A DNA stretch of 64,000 nt from Nodosilinea sp. FACHB-131 (lineage in GTDB: Bacteria > Cyanobacteriota > Cyanobacteriia > Phormidesmidales > Phormidesmidaceae). The stretch lies in assembly GCF_014695395.1 (NCBI RefSeq), contig NZ_JACJOF010000016.1, positions 124,001 through 188,000 on the forward strand, given 5' to 3'. The position numbers were made by a program, and so were the translations under genes. The notes under the pieces are model-generated. The model saw only the letters and a list, made by a program, of their open reading frames with translations, did no database searches and had not been told where the DNA came from. Positions 16,067 to 24,336 of the stretch are shown here, piece by piece (the first letter of the stretch is position 1; every line of letters begins with the position of its first letter).

Positions 16067-17620
16067 GTGCATCGTTTCGGCTTAATACCCGTATGCTTAG
16101 ACCAATCCCCTAGTTTGTCCTGCCCCCGTGCTGTGGATGATGCCCCCATCGCCATTGATTTAGTCATCGTTGATGACGATGCTGAGACATCGTGCCTGCT
16201 GCAGCGGCTTTTGAGCCAGCAGGGGTACCGAATTCAGGTGGCTGAGAGTGGGCAGCAGGCGATCGCGCTGATTTTGGCAGGACGTCCAGGGCTAGTGCTG
16301 CTCGATATTCTGCTGCCCGACATGGATGGCTACTCCCTGTGTCAGCAGCTCAAGCACAACCCCCTCACCGCCGAGATCCCGGTGATTGTCTTAAGTTCTC
16401 TCATAGACTCGGTAGACAAGGTCAAAGCGTTCCAGGTTGGGGCTACTGACTACATCACCAAGCCCTTTGCGGTGCAGGAAGTGCTAGTGCGGGTGCAAAA
16501 CCAGCTGCGATTGGCCCAGCAGCGACAGCAGCTCAGTCAGCAAAATGCGCTCCTCATTCAAGAGGTGCAGGAGCGCACCCAGATGGAGCAGGCACTGATT
16601 GCGGCTGAGATGAACTACCGCAGCATTTTTGAAAACGCAACGGTGGGTATTTTTAAGGCCTCGGCTACGGGGCAGCTGCTTAGCGTCAACCCCTCCATGG
16701 CTCGCCTCTATGGCTATGAGTCGGCCCCGGAAATGGTAGCTACCGTCGAAGACATCAGCCGCCAGATCTACCTCCAGCCCAAGCGCCGCGATGAACTGGC
16801 GGTATACCTCGATCGCTTTGACAAAATTACCGACGCCGAGTCAGAGGTGTTTCGCAAAGATGGCACAACCTTTTGGGTGAGCGAAGACATTTGGAAGGTG
16901 TGGGATAAAGCGGGCACCTTCTTGCACTACGAAGGCATTGTCCACGACATCAGCGAACGCCGCCAGATGGAGACTGAGCTGCGCCAGCAGCGGCAGCAGG
17001 CCGATCGCCTGCTGGTGAATATTCTGCCCTATCGCATTGCTCAGCGTCTCAAAGGCGGGGCACGCACCATTGCCGAGAGCCTCGACCAGGTCAGCGTGCT
17101 ATTCGCCGACCTAGTTGACTTTACCGCCGCCTCTAGCGAGATGTCGCCGCGCCAGCTGGTCAAGCTGCTCAACGAAGTATTTTCTATGTTTGATCAGCTG
17201 GCCGAGTTTCACCGATTAGAAAAAATTAAAACCATCGGCGATGCCTATATGGTGGCTGGGGGCTTGCCCTCCGCCAATGACGACCATGCGGCGGGAATTG
17301 CCCAGTTTGCCCTCGACATCTGCGATGCGATCAAGCAGTTTCCCCGCCCCGATGGCAAGACCTTTCAAATTCGGGTAGGCATCAACACCGGTTCGGTGGT
17401 GGCCGGGGTGATTGGGCGACGCAAGTTTGCCTACGACCTGTGGGGTGACACCGTCAACATTGCCAGCCGCATGGAAGCTACTGGGGAAGCCCAGCGCATT
17501 CAAGTCACCCCCGACCTATATGAAAGGCTGAAGGACCAGTTTCAGTTTGAGCAGCGTGGCTACGTGGCGGTTAAGGGGCGCGGCCAAATGCTCACCTACT
17601 GGCTGGTGAGCAAGCTCTAG
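16067..17620 (+). CDS. Response regulator-PAS-class III adenylate cyclase
   Basis: This 517-residue signalling protein has three parts. A receiver domain covers about 30-148, with acidic DDD at 36-38, phospho-acceptor Asp80, Ser110 and Lys132. A PAS/PAC domain covers about 180-300 (YRSIFENATVGIF to YEGIVHDISERRQ). A class III cyclase domain covers about 312-510. Metal-binding Asp348 (FADLVDFT) and Asp392 (GDAYMVAGG) are present, with transition-state Asn464 and Arg468 (DTVNIASRME). Purine-selecting positions are Lys388 and Asp457, the adenylate rather than guanylate pattern. No membrane segment is visible. The start is GTG at 16067, and the first 25 residues are poorly conserved. Only 12 bp separate it from the next gene. 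Confidence 0.93.
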   Translation: MHRFGLIPVCLDQSPSLSCPRAVDDAPIAIDLVIVDDDAETSCLLQRLLSQQGYRIQVAESGQQAIALILAGRPGLVLLDILLPDMDGYSLCQQLKHNPLTAEIPVIVLSSLIDSVDKVKAFQVGATDYITKPFAVQEVLVRVQNQLRLAQQRQQLSQQNALLIQEVQERTQMEQALIAAEMNYRSIFENATVGIFKASATGQLLSVNPSMARLYGYESAPEMVATVEDISRQIYLQPKRRDELAVYLDRFDKITDAESEVFRKDGTTFWVSEDIWKVWDKAGTFLHYEGIVHDISERRQMETELRQQRQQADRLLVNILPYRIAQRLKGGARTIAESLDQVSVLFADLVDFTAASSEMSPRQLVKLLNEVFSMFDQLAEFHRLEKIKTIGDAYMVAGGLPSANDDHAAGIAQFALDICDAIKQFPRPDGKTFQIRVGINTGSVVAGVIGRRKFAYDLWGDTVNIASRMEATGEAQRIQVTPDLYERLKDQFQFEQRGYVAVKGRGQMLTYWLVSKL

Positions 17621-17632
17621 TCGGGTATTAGC

Positions 17633-18667
17633 ATGACTACGGTTCTCTCCTCTACGCTCCTCCAGCGGCTGCGATCGCCGCTGGTTATTGGCTCGGTAAC
17701 TATCCAAAGCCGGGTGCTTCAGGCTCCCCTCTCGGGCGTGACCGATCGCGCCTTTCGGCAGCTGGTGCGGCGCTACGCGCCAGTGTCGATGCTCTACACC
17801 GAGATGGTGCAGGCCACTGGGGTTTGCCATGCCCAGCAGCTGGAGAAAATTATGGATATTGGCGATCGCGAGCAGCCCATATCTATCCAGCTGTTTGACT
17901 GTCGCCCCGACTTTATGGCGGCCGCCGCCAGCAAGGCCGTCGCCGAGGGGGCCAAAACCATCGATATCAATATGGGCTGCCCGGTGAATAAAATCACCAA
18001 AAAGGGGGGCGGGTCGTCGCTGTTACGCCAGCCCGAAATAGCTGAAGCAATTGTGCGCACTGTGGCCGAGGCAGTACCCGTGCCTGTCACCGTCAAAACT
18101 CGCCTTGGCTGGGATGATGACCACATCAATGCGATCGAGTTTGCCCGCCGCATGGAGGCAGCCGGGGCTCAAATGCTCACCCTCCACGGTCGCACCCGTA
18201 GCCAGGGCTACCACGGCCCCGCCCGCTGGGATTGGATTGCCCGGGTCAAGGCGTCTCTCTCAATTCCGGTGATTGCCAACGGCGACATTGTTTCAGTGGA
18301 GTCAGCGGTGCGCTGCCTGAAAGAAACCGGGGCCGACGGGGTGATGTGCTCACGGGGCACCCTGGGCTACCCGTTTTTGGTGGGCGAAATTGACAGTTTT
18401 CTAAAAACCGGCATCGTTCCCTCAGAGCCTACCTCAGTAGAGCGGCTGCGCTGCGCCCGTGAGCACCTGAGCCTGCTGTGGCAGTACAAAGGTCAGAAGG
18501 GTATTCACCAGGCTCGCAAGCATATGGCCTGGTATGTCAAAGGTTTTGAGGGCGCCGCTCCCCTCCGCCAGCAGCTCTGCCAGATTGACGCGGTGGAGGC
18601 TGGCTATGATCTGCTGGATAGAGCGATCGCTGCGTTGGAGGGTGAGACTGGTAGCGATCGCCCGTAG
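17633..18667 (+). CDS. dusB: tRNA-dihydrouridine synthase (DusB-like)
   Basis: Dus enzymes are FMN-dependent and reduce uridine to dihydrouridine in tRNA D-loops. The 344-residue protein starts its TIM barrel at LQAPLSGVTDRAFRQLVRR and has the catalytic Cys116 in DINMGCPVNKITKKGGGSSL. FMN/tRNA-contact motifs TVKTRLGW, LHGRTRSQGY and VIANGDI, plus GADGVMCSRGTLGYPF, follow. A C-terminal helical domain (ARKHMAWYVKGF) completes it. The ATG lies 12 bp after the adenylate cyclase stop codon, so the two are probably co-transcribed; a functional link is not obvious. Confidence 0.94.
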   Translation: MTTVLSSTLLQRLRSPLVIGSVTIQSRVLQAPLSGVTDRAFRQLVRRYAPVSMLYTEMVQATGVCHAQQLEKIMDIGDREQPISIQLFDCRPDFMAAAASKAVAEGAKTIDINMGCPVNKITKKGGGSSLLRQPEIAEAIVRTVAEAVPVPVTVKTRLGWDDDHINAIEFARRMEAAGAQMLTLHGRTRSQGYHGPARWDWIARVKASLSIPVIANGDIVSVESAVRCLKETGADGVMCSRGTLGYPFLVGEIDSFLKTGIVPSEPTSVERLRCAREHLSLLWQYKGQKGIHQARKHMAWYVKGFEGAAPLRQQLCQIDAVEAGYDLLDRAIAALEGETGSDRP

Positions 18668-18970
18668 GTCGCTCCCCCGCCACTTTGGCCTCTTGAACGT
18701 GACGTTCTGGCGCAGTCGCTATGGTTCATCTCAACCTCAGAAGCCTGAGCTGCGAAAACCCTTCAGTCTCACCGAACCTTGAGGCCAATGACAGCCTCGA
18801 ATTTGGGTTGGGCTAACGCTGAAATTTTATTGTTGTAGTATCGTTTGACCGTTGCTAGCGAAGCCTAATTCTCGCCCCCAGACCCGAACGTGGATATCCG
18901 CCCCTTGACTAAAAAGGTTTAAGGTAGGATCTATGAATAAATTTGATTTGTTGTCACCCCCGTAATCTCC
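18668..18970 (+). promoter_or_regulatory. Intergenic region upstream of the DUF3318 gene
   Basis: This roughly 300-bp stretch has no gene I can support. TTGACT at 18905-18910 resembles a -35 box, with GATCTA 17 bp further on as a poor -10. This is at best a weak promoter candidate, about 35 bp ahead of the start of the next gene. Confidence 0.3.
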
Positions 18971-19624
18971 ATGACCTCGTACGCCACCGCCACTGCCCGC
19001 GCCGATATGGGTGAGCTTCGCCGTCTGAGAAGCCTGCTGCCTCCAGAGCTTCAGAGCTGGGTGACGGTGGAGTCAGCGATTGATGTCACCCCACCGCTAA
19101 TCACCTGCGAAGAGTTGGGCAAAGACCAGGTCGAAATTCAGGTCGATCTGATCAAGTGGGAGCAGCTGGCTCTAGACCAGCGCAACCTGCTGTTTTGGCA
19201 CGAGGTCGGTCGCATTCAAAACGACACCATTCCCCGCGACGGTTGGGAGATGGCCGCTCTCGCCATCGGTCTTGGCGGCGCTGTGGGCGAGCTGTGGGTG
19301 CAAGACGGGCTGCTGCTCATGCTGGCCCTGGGGTTGTGCGGTTTTTCCAGCTGGCGGCTCTATAAGCGCAATAACAATCAAAAGACACTGCAAGAAAGCA
19401 TCAGCGCTGACGAGCGGGCGATCGCCATCGCCACTCGCTTTGGCTACACTCTGCCCAACGCCTATAAGAGCCTGGGTAGTGCCCTCAAAACCCTAATTGA
19501 GCAAACCCCTAAGAAGCGTCAGCGCGATCGCTACATCAAGCGTCTCGAAGCGCTTAAAAAGAGCGCTGCTAAAGCTAAAGAGAGCGCCCGTGCTGAACGT
19601 GGCGACATGCGATCGGCCTACTAA
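18971..19624 (+). CDS. DUF3318 domain protein, cyanobacterial, predicted membrane protein
   Basis: This is a cyanobacteria-specific family without known function. The 217-residue protein has a conserved N-terminal region (MGELRRLRSLLPPELQSW, LIKWEQLALDQRNLLFWHEV) and two hydrophobic segments (about 93-106 and 111-129). A basic helical tail follows (KKRQRDRYIKRLEALKKSAA and an AKAKESARAERG stretch). The FWHEVGRI segment looks like half of a metalloprotease HExxH motif but lacks the second His, so enzymatic activity is not claimed. The gene stands alone and is followed by a terminator shared with the convergent CIA30 gene. Confidence 0.88.
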   Translation: MTSYATATARADMGELRRLRSLLPPELQSWVTVESAIDVTPPLITCEELGKDQVEIQVDLIKWEQLALDQRNLLFWHEVGRIQNDTIPRDGWEMAALAIGLGGAVGELWVQDGLLLMLALGLCGFSSWRLYKRNNNQKTLQESISADERAIAIATRFGYTLPNAYKSLGSALKTLIEQTPKKRQRDRYIKRLEALKKSAAKAKESARAERGDMRSAY

Positions 19625-19654
19625 CCCCTTCACACAACCCTTTCTAACGTTTAG

Positions 19655-19703
19655 GAGCCTGTGGCTTAGCGGAAGTCTCTGTTAAGCCACGGGCTCTTGG
19701 TTT
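19655..19703. terminator. Terminator between the DUF3318 and CIA30 genes
   Basis: A 14-bp stem with a single G-U type mismatch (GAGCCTGTGGCTTA with TAAGCCACGGGCTC) has a 14-base loop. It is followed on the plus strand by TTGGTTTTT. It sits between two convergent stop codons. Confidence 0.82.
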
Positions 19704-20789
19704 TTAACTAAAAATCCCAAAAATCGCCCTTATCACTGCTTGCTCCACCTCTGTCGGCAGCTTGTCGTTGGCTCCAATCACCGCAAAGCCCTCTCCCTGG
19801 CGAATTACTCCCGTTAGCCCCGCCGCTGCTAGCAGTTGGGCGAATTCAGCTTCAGCCGCATGTTCTCCTAACAGCACGACTACCGGCTTTGGCCCCTGCC
19901 GATAGACCCCAAGACTCTGCACCGTTAGCTCAAAGGAACCGGCTTGAAACGCTGGGTTTAATTCACCGTCGTACTCAAACTTGCTCAGCATCAGTTGCAT
20001 AGAATACAACTGAGCCGGGTTAAGGGGGCTAGTCTCCGGCACTGTGCGGGCGCGACGAGTAGCAACCATATCTAGAAACGGCGTTCTCACCGTGCTAAGT
20101 CGGTCTACCTCTGTATCGAAAGAGCGGCAGTAAGCCAGGCTATCCCAGCCTGGGGTGTCGCGCAAAATCCACTTATAGCGCTGGCCGTCGCCTTGGGCAG
20201 AGAGCACTGTCCCCTGCCACTGTCCAAGATTTAGCGGTGGCTCAAGGTTGCGGGTGCGTATCGAGGCAAACCCACCGCTGTTGGCCGTAGACACCTCTCC
20301 TACAAACCGCAGCCCCTCCCGCCACTGCACTTGGCTAGCGCTGACACCACCCATGACACCGTCGTCTAAACTGCCCCACAGAGCTGCGATCGCCGGGTCG
20401 GGCTGGCGAAAATCGATCAGGGTAGCTTCCTGGTAGATGGCTCGTTGCCCTAACTCTTCGAGCATGGAGCCAAACTGTAGACCCGCTGCCGGTCCCGGCC
20501 AAACCACCAAGGGTGTGTTCACCAGCGGGTGGTCCGACATCTCGGTGGTAACTGAGTAGCCTAGGGATGCTACGGATTGAGCTAGAGCCTCAGCGTTTCC
20601 TACGGCTGCTCCCGGTAGCCACAGCACCTGTTTCGCCAGTGCTGGAACTAAACTATTGGCGTCTAAAGCCTGTGTCATAACGATACCTGAGTCTGTCATG
20701 CCGGGTAAGTTGCGCAGTCCTTTACTCAAAGGTCCAGCGACCTCGAAGTGAATCAGGGTTTTTAACAGCCTGAGGGGGTTCCAAACCAT
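19704..20789 (-). CDS. CIA30 family protein (complex I intermediate-associated domain)
   Basis: CIA30/NDUFAF1 domains are known from mitochondrial complex I assembly; bacterial members have no settled role. The 361-residue protein has the domain at about 125-300: DFRQPDPAIAALWGSLDDG, VMGGVSASQVQWREGLRFVG and NSGGFASIRTRNLEPPLNL, then RYKWILRDTPGWDSLAYCRS and SFELTVQSLGVYR. Many cyanobacterial homologues carry an NAD(P)-binding SDR domain. Here the first 120 residues and the last 60 resemble only a degenerate Rossmann-like region (VLWLPGAAVGNAEALAQSVA). A link to NDH-1 assembly is possible but not shown. Confidence 0.82.
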   Translation of the reverse strand: MVWNPLRLLKTLIHFEVAGPLSKGLRNLPGMTDSGIVMTQALDANSLVPALAKQVLWLPGAAVGNAEALAQSVASLGYSVTTEMSDHPLVNTPLVVWPGPAAGLQFGSMLEELGQRAIYQEATLIDFRQPDPAIAALWGSLDDGVMGGVSASQVQWREGLRFVGEVSTANSGGFASIRTRNLEPPLNLGQWQGTVLSAQGDGQRYKWILRDTPGWDSLAYCRSFDTEVDRLSTVRTPFLDMVATRRARTVPETSPLNPAQLYSMQLMLSKFEYDGELNPAFQAGSFELTVQSLGVYRQGPKPVVVLLGEHAAEAEFAQLLAAAGLTGVIRQGEGFAVIGANDKLPTEVEQAVIRAIFGIFS

Positions 20790-21201
20790 CGGGAAACCTA
20801 GCAGAACAATAATTGCAGAATGCTTAATCTGGCTGGGCCTGTCACCCTAAGAGCCATCTTTTCTGTGAATTTACTCATTAACCTGTCACTCTCCTCTGGG
20901 TATGCTGAACCTATTGATAACTAGGCGCTCAAATTAGCGATTGGCCAGTGGTTCTGGCCATCGTTGACCAGTGTGAGGCTAGACTTACAGGCTAAAGTTT
21001 TCATGGAGCAAAATTGGGCGATGCATCAATATTTGATGAACAAAGCCTTGATGCTTCCGGATAACGGCGCTTGCCCTCAGTCTAGTAGAAGCAAGCCACC
21101 CCAGGTTAGGGCGCAAACTAGCTTTCCCTTAGACTCTCCCTAGTCGTCTTTTGCCCCAACACAGCTGTTGTGTACGTGGTTTTCTGGAGCAGGCGTTGTC
21201 G
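20790..21201. other. Divergent intergenic region, CIA30 gene / WcaI-like gene
   Basis: Some 410 bp contain no credible gene. There is a TTGACC (20964-20969) with a poor -10 TACAGG (20986-20991) 16 bp away, and two copies of TGGCCA 7 bp apart just before it. None of this is strong enough to call a promoter with certainty. Confidence 0.3.
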
Positions 21202-22485
21202 ATGCGAATTCTAATTTATTCCTATAATTACTATCCTGAGCCCATCGGCATTGCGCCTTTGATGACTGAGTTGGCAGAGGGGTTGGTGGCTAGAGGTCAT
21301 CAGGTGCGGGTAGTAACCGCTATGCCCAACTACCCCGAGCGCAGTATTTATCCTCAATATCGCGGGCGGCTCTATGCCACCGAAGAGCGCAATGGCGTCA
21401 TTATTCAGCGCTGCTTTGTGCTAGCCAACGCCAGACGGGGGCTAGTGGGGCGGCTGCTGCTGGAATCGAGCTTTATTGCTCTCAGCCTCTGGCCCGCCCT
21501 GCGAGGCTGGCGACCCGACATCATTCTCAACGCCAGCCCTTCTTTGCCGGCTTGCTTGCCGGTGGCGGCCCTCAAGCTGCTGTTTCAGTGCCCCAGTGTG
21601 CTGAACCTCCAAGACATTTTGCCGGAAGCCGCCGTCCAAACCGGGCTGCTAACCAATTCTTGGGCAATTCGCCTGTTCGAGGTGCTAGAAAAGTTTGCCT
21701 ATCAAAACGCCACTCGCATCACCGTCATTGCTCAGGGTTTTCGCGACAATCTGTTGGCTAAGGGGGTGCCCGACGCCAAAATGGTGCTCGTTTCTAACTG
21801 GGTGGATGTCGACTTTATTGCCCCTCGACCTCAGGCCAGCAGTGAGTTTCGTCGCCGCCACGGGCTGCAAGACAAGTTTGTGGTGCTCTATACCGGCAAT
21901 ATTGCTGAGACCCAGGGCATCCGGACGGCGATTCGAGCGGCCCAAGCGCTAAGAGCTTACCCAGACATTCAAATGGTGATTGTGGGTGAAGGTAAGCAGC
22001 TAGAAGCATTAGATCACTTTTGCCAGCAGCTAGGGCTAACAAACGTGTCGCTGTTGCCCTTTGTGCCCCGCGCCGAACTGCCCGATTTGCTAGCGGCGGC
22101 TGATGTGGGGCTGATCTTGCAGAAGCACGGCGTAGTGGGCTTCAACATGCCCTCCAAAACTCAGGTGCTGCTGGCCAGTGGACGACCGATTTTGGCTTCT
22201 GTGCCGGCCCATGGCACGGCAGCCCAGGCAGTGCTGGCCAGTGGTGGCGGCCTGGTGGTCGAACCCGAAAATCCTACGGCCCTAGCCAAGGGCATTCTCA
22301 CGCTGTACCATCAGCCCGAAACGGCAGAGCTATTAGCTCGTCGCGGGCGGCAGTATGCTTTGGAGCATTATTCAGCTAAGCGGGCGATCGATCGCTACGA
22401 AGCATTGTTTTATGCCCTGGTGGCACCTCGGAGATGGCCTTTGGAAGGCGATGTGGTGCTGGCGCTACAGTCGGCACAAAAGTAA
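21202..22485 (+). CDS. GT4 glycosyltransferase, WcaI-like
   Basis: This 427-residue GT-B glycosyltransferase resembles WcaI of colanic acid synthesis. The N-terminal half begins MRILIYSYNYYPEPIGIAPL and HQVRVVTAMPNYPE. The C-terminal nucleotide-sugar half has VVLYTGNIAETQGI, MVIVGEGKQLEAL and NMPSKTQVLLASGRPILASV, the usual WcaI form in place of a strict E-x7-E. The ATG at 21202 is chosen because the conserved N-terminus begins there and GGAG lies about 12 bp upstream. It is separated from the main polysaccharide locus by about 4 kb and lies on the opposite strand, so its product may or may not be the same glycan. Confidence 0.9.
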   Translation: MRILIYSYNYYPEPIGIAPLMTELAEGLVARGHQVRVVTAMPNYPERSIYPQYRGRLYATEERNGVIIQRCFVLANARRGLVGRLLLESSFIALSLWPALRGWRPDIILNASPSLPACLPVAALKLLFQCPSVLNLQDILPEAAVQTGLLTNSWAIRLFEVLEKFAYQNATRITVIAQGFRDNLLAKGVPDAKMVLVSNWVDVDFIAPRPQASSEFRRRHGLQDKFVVLYTGNIAETQGIRTAIRAAQALRAYPDIQMVIVGEGKQLEALDHFCQQLGLTNVSLLPFVPRAELPDLLAAADVGLILQKHGVVGFNMPSKTQVLLASGRPILASVPAHGTAAQAVLASGGGLVVEPENPTALAKGILTLYHQPETAELLARRGRQYALEHYSAKRAIDRYEALFYALVAPRRWPLEGDVVLALQSAQK

Positions 22486-22612
22486 GCACAGGGGTTAATA
22501 ACAATCTCTGCGCCAGGGTAATTGGGAGACACTTGCTTTGTCGGGGCGCTGCCAGGATCGACTGGGCTGCTTGCGAGACTGTCCGTCCAGCAGCTGTGGA
22601 TCGCACAGAGGA

Positions 22613-23305
22613 TTAAAGGCGATCGCTGCTGCCGATATACTCTTCCCGATGGGCAGGGTCGTTGGCCAGGGCGGTGGGCTCGTACCAATACTGGCGGTAG
22701 ATGAGTTCTAGCTCATTGCCAGCATCGGAAAAGTAGTCGACTTGCTGAGCCTGTAGGGTCACTAGGACACGAAAAATTAGCAGCGCCAGGATGGCGACGA
22801 CCATGCCCGCTGCGGTTGTAATCAATGCTTCGCCGATACCAGCGGCGGCAGCGGTCGCCTGATCCCCCGAACCGCCGCCGCCAATGTTGAGGTTGCTGAA
22901 GGTGGCAATGAGGCCGGTTACTGTTCCCAACAGACCCAGCAGCGGCGCGATTGCCACGACGGTTTCTAGAAGCTTGTCGCCCTTGCGCATTTTGACCAAT
23001 TCGCGATCGCCCACTGTTTCCATCGCCAAACGAAAGGTATCGGGAGAGGGCTGCTTGAGTCGCAGGGGAGCCAGCAAAAACCGACCGATGGGCAAATCTT
23101 GGGACTGGGCTGCAATCTCGGCAGCCTTGCTCAGATCGCGCCGAGAGGCATCGAGCACCTCAGACACGACCTGGTCTTCTCGGCGCAGGAGCTTTGTCCA
23201 AAACAAGGCGCGCTCTAGGGCCGTGGCAATGGTGAGTACCGAGCACCCCATAATGGGTACCATCACCGGTCCACCCTTGACCAAAACGTCGAGAACAGTT
23301 GCCAT
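22613..23305 (-). CDS. MotA/TolQ/ExbB family proton channel
   Basis: ExbB-type proteins form the pentameric inner-membrane part of proton-driven energy transducers and normally work with ExbD/TolR. The 230-residue protein has three membrane segments: about 10-30, a central one in LLETVVAIAPLLGLLGTVTG, and one in GIGEALITTAAGMVVAILAL. The family signature TVTGLIATF and the conserved Thr-rich TM3 start are clear. No exbD or tonB-like gene lies beside it; the next gene upstream encodes an unrelated lipoprotein. The partner is presumably elsewhere in the genome. Confidence 0.9.
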   Translation of the reverse strand: MATVLDVLVKGGPVMVPIMGCSVLTIATALERALFWTKLLRREDQVVSEVLDASRRDLSKAAEIAAQSQDLPIGRFLLAPLRLKQPSPDTFRLAMETVGDRELVKMRKGDKLLETVVAIAPLLGLLGTVTGLIATFSNLNIGGGGSGDQATAAAAGIGEALITTAAGMVVAILALLIFRVLVTLQAQQVDYFSDAGNELELIYRQYWYEPTALANDPAHREEYIGSSDRL

Positions 23306-23430
23306 AGCCCAGCTTCAACCTTAAATTGGTTTGCTCGTTAGTATTTCTACACGATAAGCCTACCGAAAGCGGTTGTCCCAAAAATTAAAGAATAGGCGTT
23401 GGCTACTTAAAAAAAGATTAAGCGGCCCAT

Positions 23431-24147
23431 TTAATCATCATCGCCGCGAACGTAGGGGCGATTGACGGTGCGCCCAGTGGGCCCTGTCACCGCAGTGGAT
23501 TTAGGCATGGTCGTAGGGGCTGCTGTTGCAGGTTTGGTCTGGGATGCGGCGGCGGTGCTAGTGGGTGATGGGCTGCCTGGGGCAGCGATCGCCTGGAGGG
23601 AAGCCCTAGGGGCAACCGCCTGCTCCTGCCAGCTGAGATTGCCGTTGGGGTCGATGCTGACTAAAACAGCGGTGATGGTGCCGGTGTCGGTAGACACGCC
23701 CCCCACGACCTGGCACTCGAAGCGATCTCTTGGCTGATTCACCCGGTAGGTGGCGCTGCCGCAGTCAATTTGGGCGCGCTGGCTGTAGGCCTGCGAGAGT
23801 TCTTGCTGAATGCTGTCTTCGACCTTGGGCAAATTGAGCAGCGCTTTAGAGTTGGGCACCTCCCAGGTGACGTTGCCCTGGTTGTCTTGCTGAATCACGT
23901 TGATCGTAAAGGTGCCGCCACCCTCCACCTCGCCCACACAGCGAAAATAGGCCTCTGCCTGGCGTGGGACATCTTTTGGGCAGAGCACCGCCTTAAGCGA
24001 GAGCCGGCGGCCCTGGCGCTCAATGTCGGCCTGAATGGTGCTCTCGACCTCAGCGGTGTCGAGCCGGTTGCCACAGGCCGTCAGACCCAGAGCCAGCGGC
24101 CAGACCAAATATTTAGATATAGATAATCTCAGCGTGCGCCTTTGCAT
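23431..24147 (-). CDS. Lipoprotein with two DUF4333 domains
   Basis: The 238-residue protein begins with a basic stretch and a hydrophobic signal ending in the lipobox LTAC (Cys25), so it is probably lipid-anchored. Two DUF4333-like modules follow, each with a conserved Cys pair: the first has VLCPKDVPRQAEAYFRCVGE and TFTINVIQQDNQGNVTWEV. The second has IDCGSATYRVNQPRDRFECQ and AVLVSIDPNGNLSW. Each Cys pair may form a disulfide. The last 60 residues are Pro/Ser/Thr/Ala-rich and probably unstructured, with a basic-acidic end. The family function is unknown. Confidence 0.82.
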   Translation of the reverse strand: MQRRTLRLSISKYLVWPLALGLTACGNRLDTAEVESTIQADIERQGRRLSLKAVLCPKDVPRQAEAYFRCVGEVEGGGTFTINVIQQDNQGNVTWEVPNSKALLNLPKVEDSIQQELSQAYSQRAQIDCGSATYRVNQPRDRFECQVVGGVSTDTGTITAVLVSIDPNGNLSWQEQAVAPRASLQAIAAPGSPSPTSTAAASQTKPATAAPTTMPKSTAVTGPTGRTVNRPYVRGDDD

Positions 24148-24336
24148 TGAGCCAGAGGATTCCTTGAGCAGCTGTCATTGCCGATGGCAATATCCCGATT
24201 GTGCCAGGAAGTCGGCGCGATCGCATGCTGTCTCCACTACCTCACCAGGGCAAAGAATTGGGTCAGGGTCTCCAGACTGGCCCCTCGCTCCACCATAATA
24301 AAAGTGGCCTTAACACTCGTTCACAAACCCTTTCCT

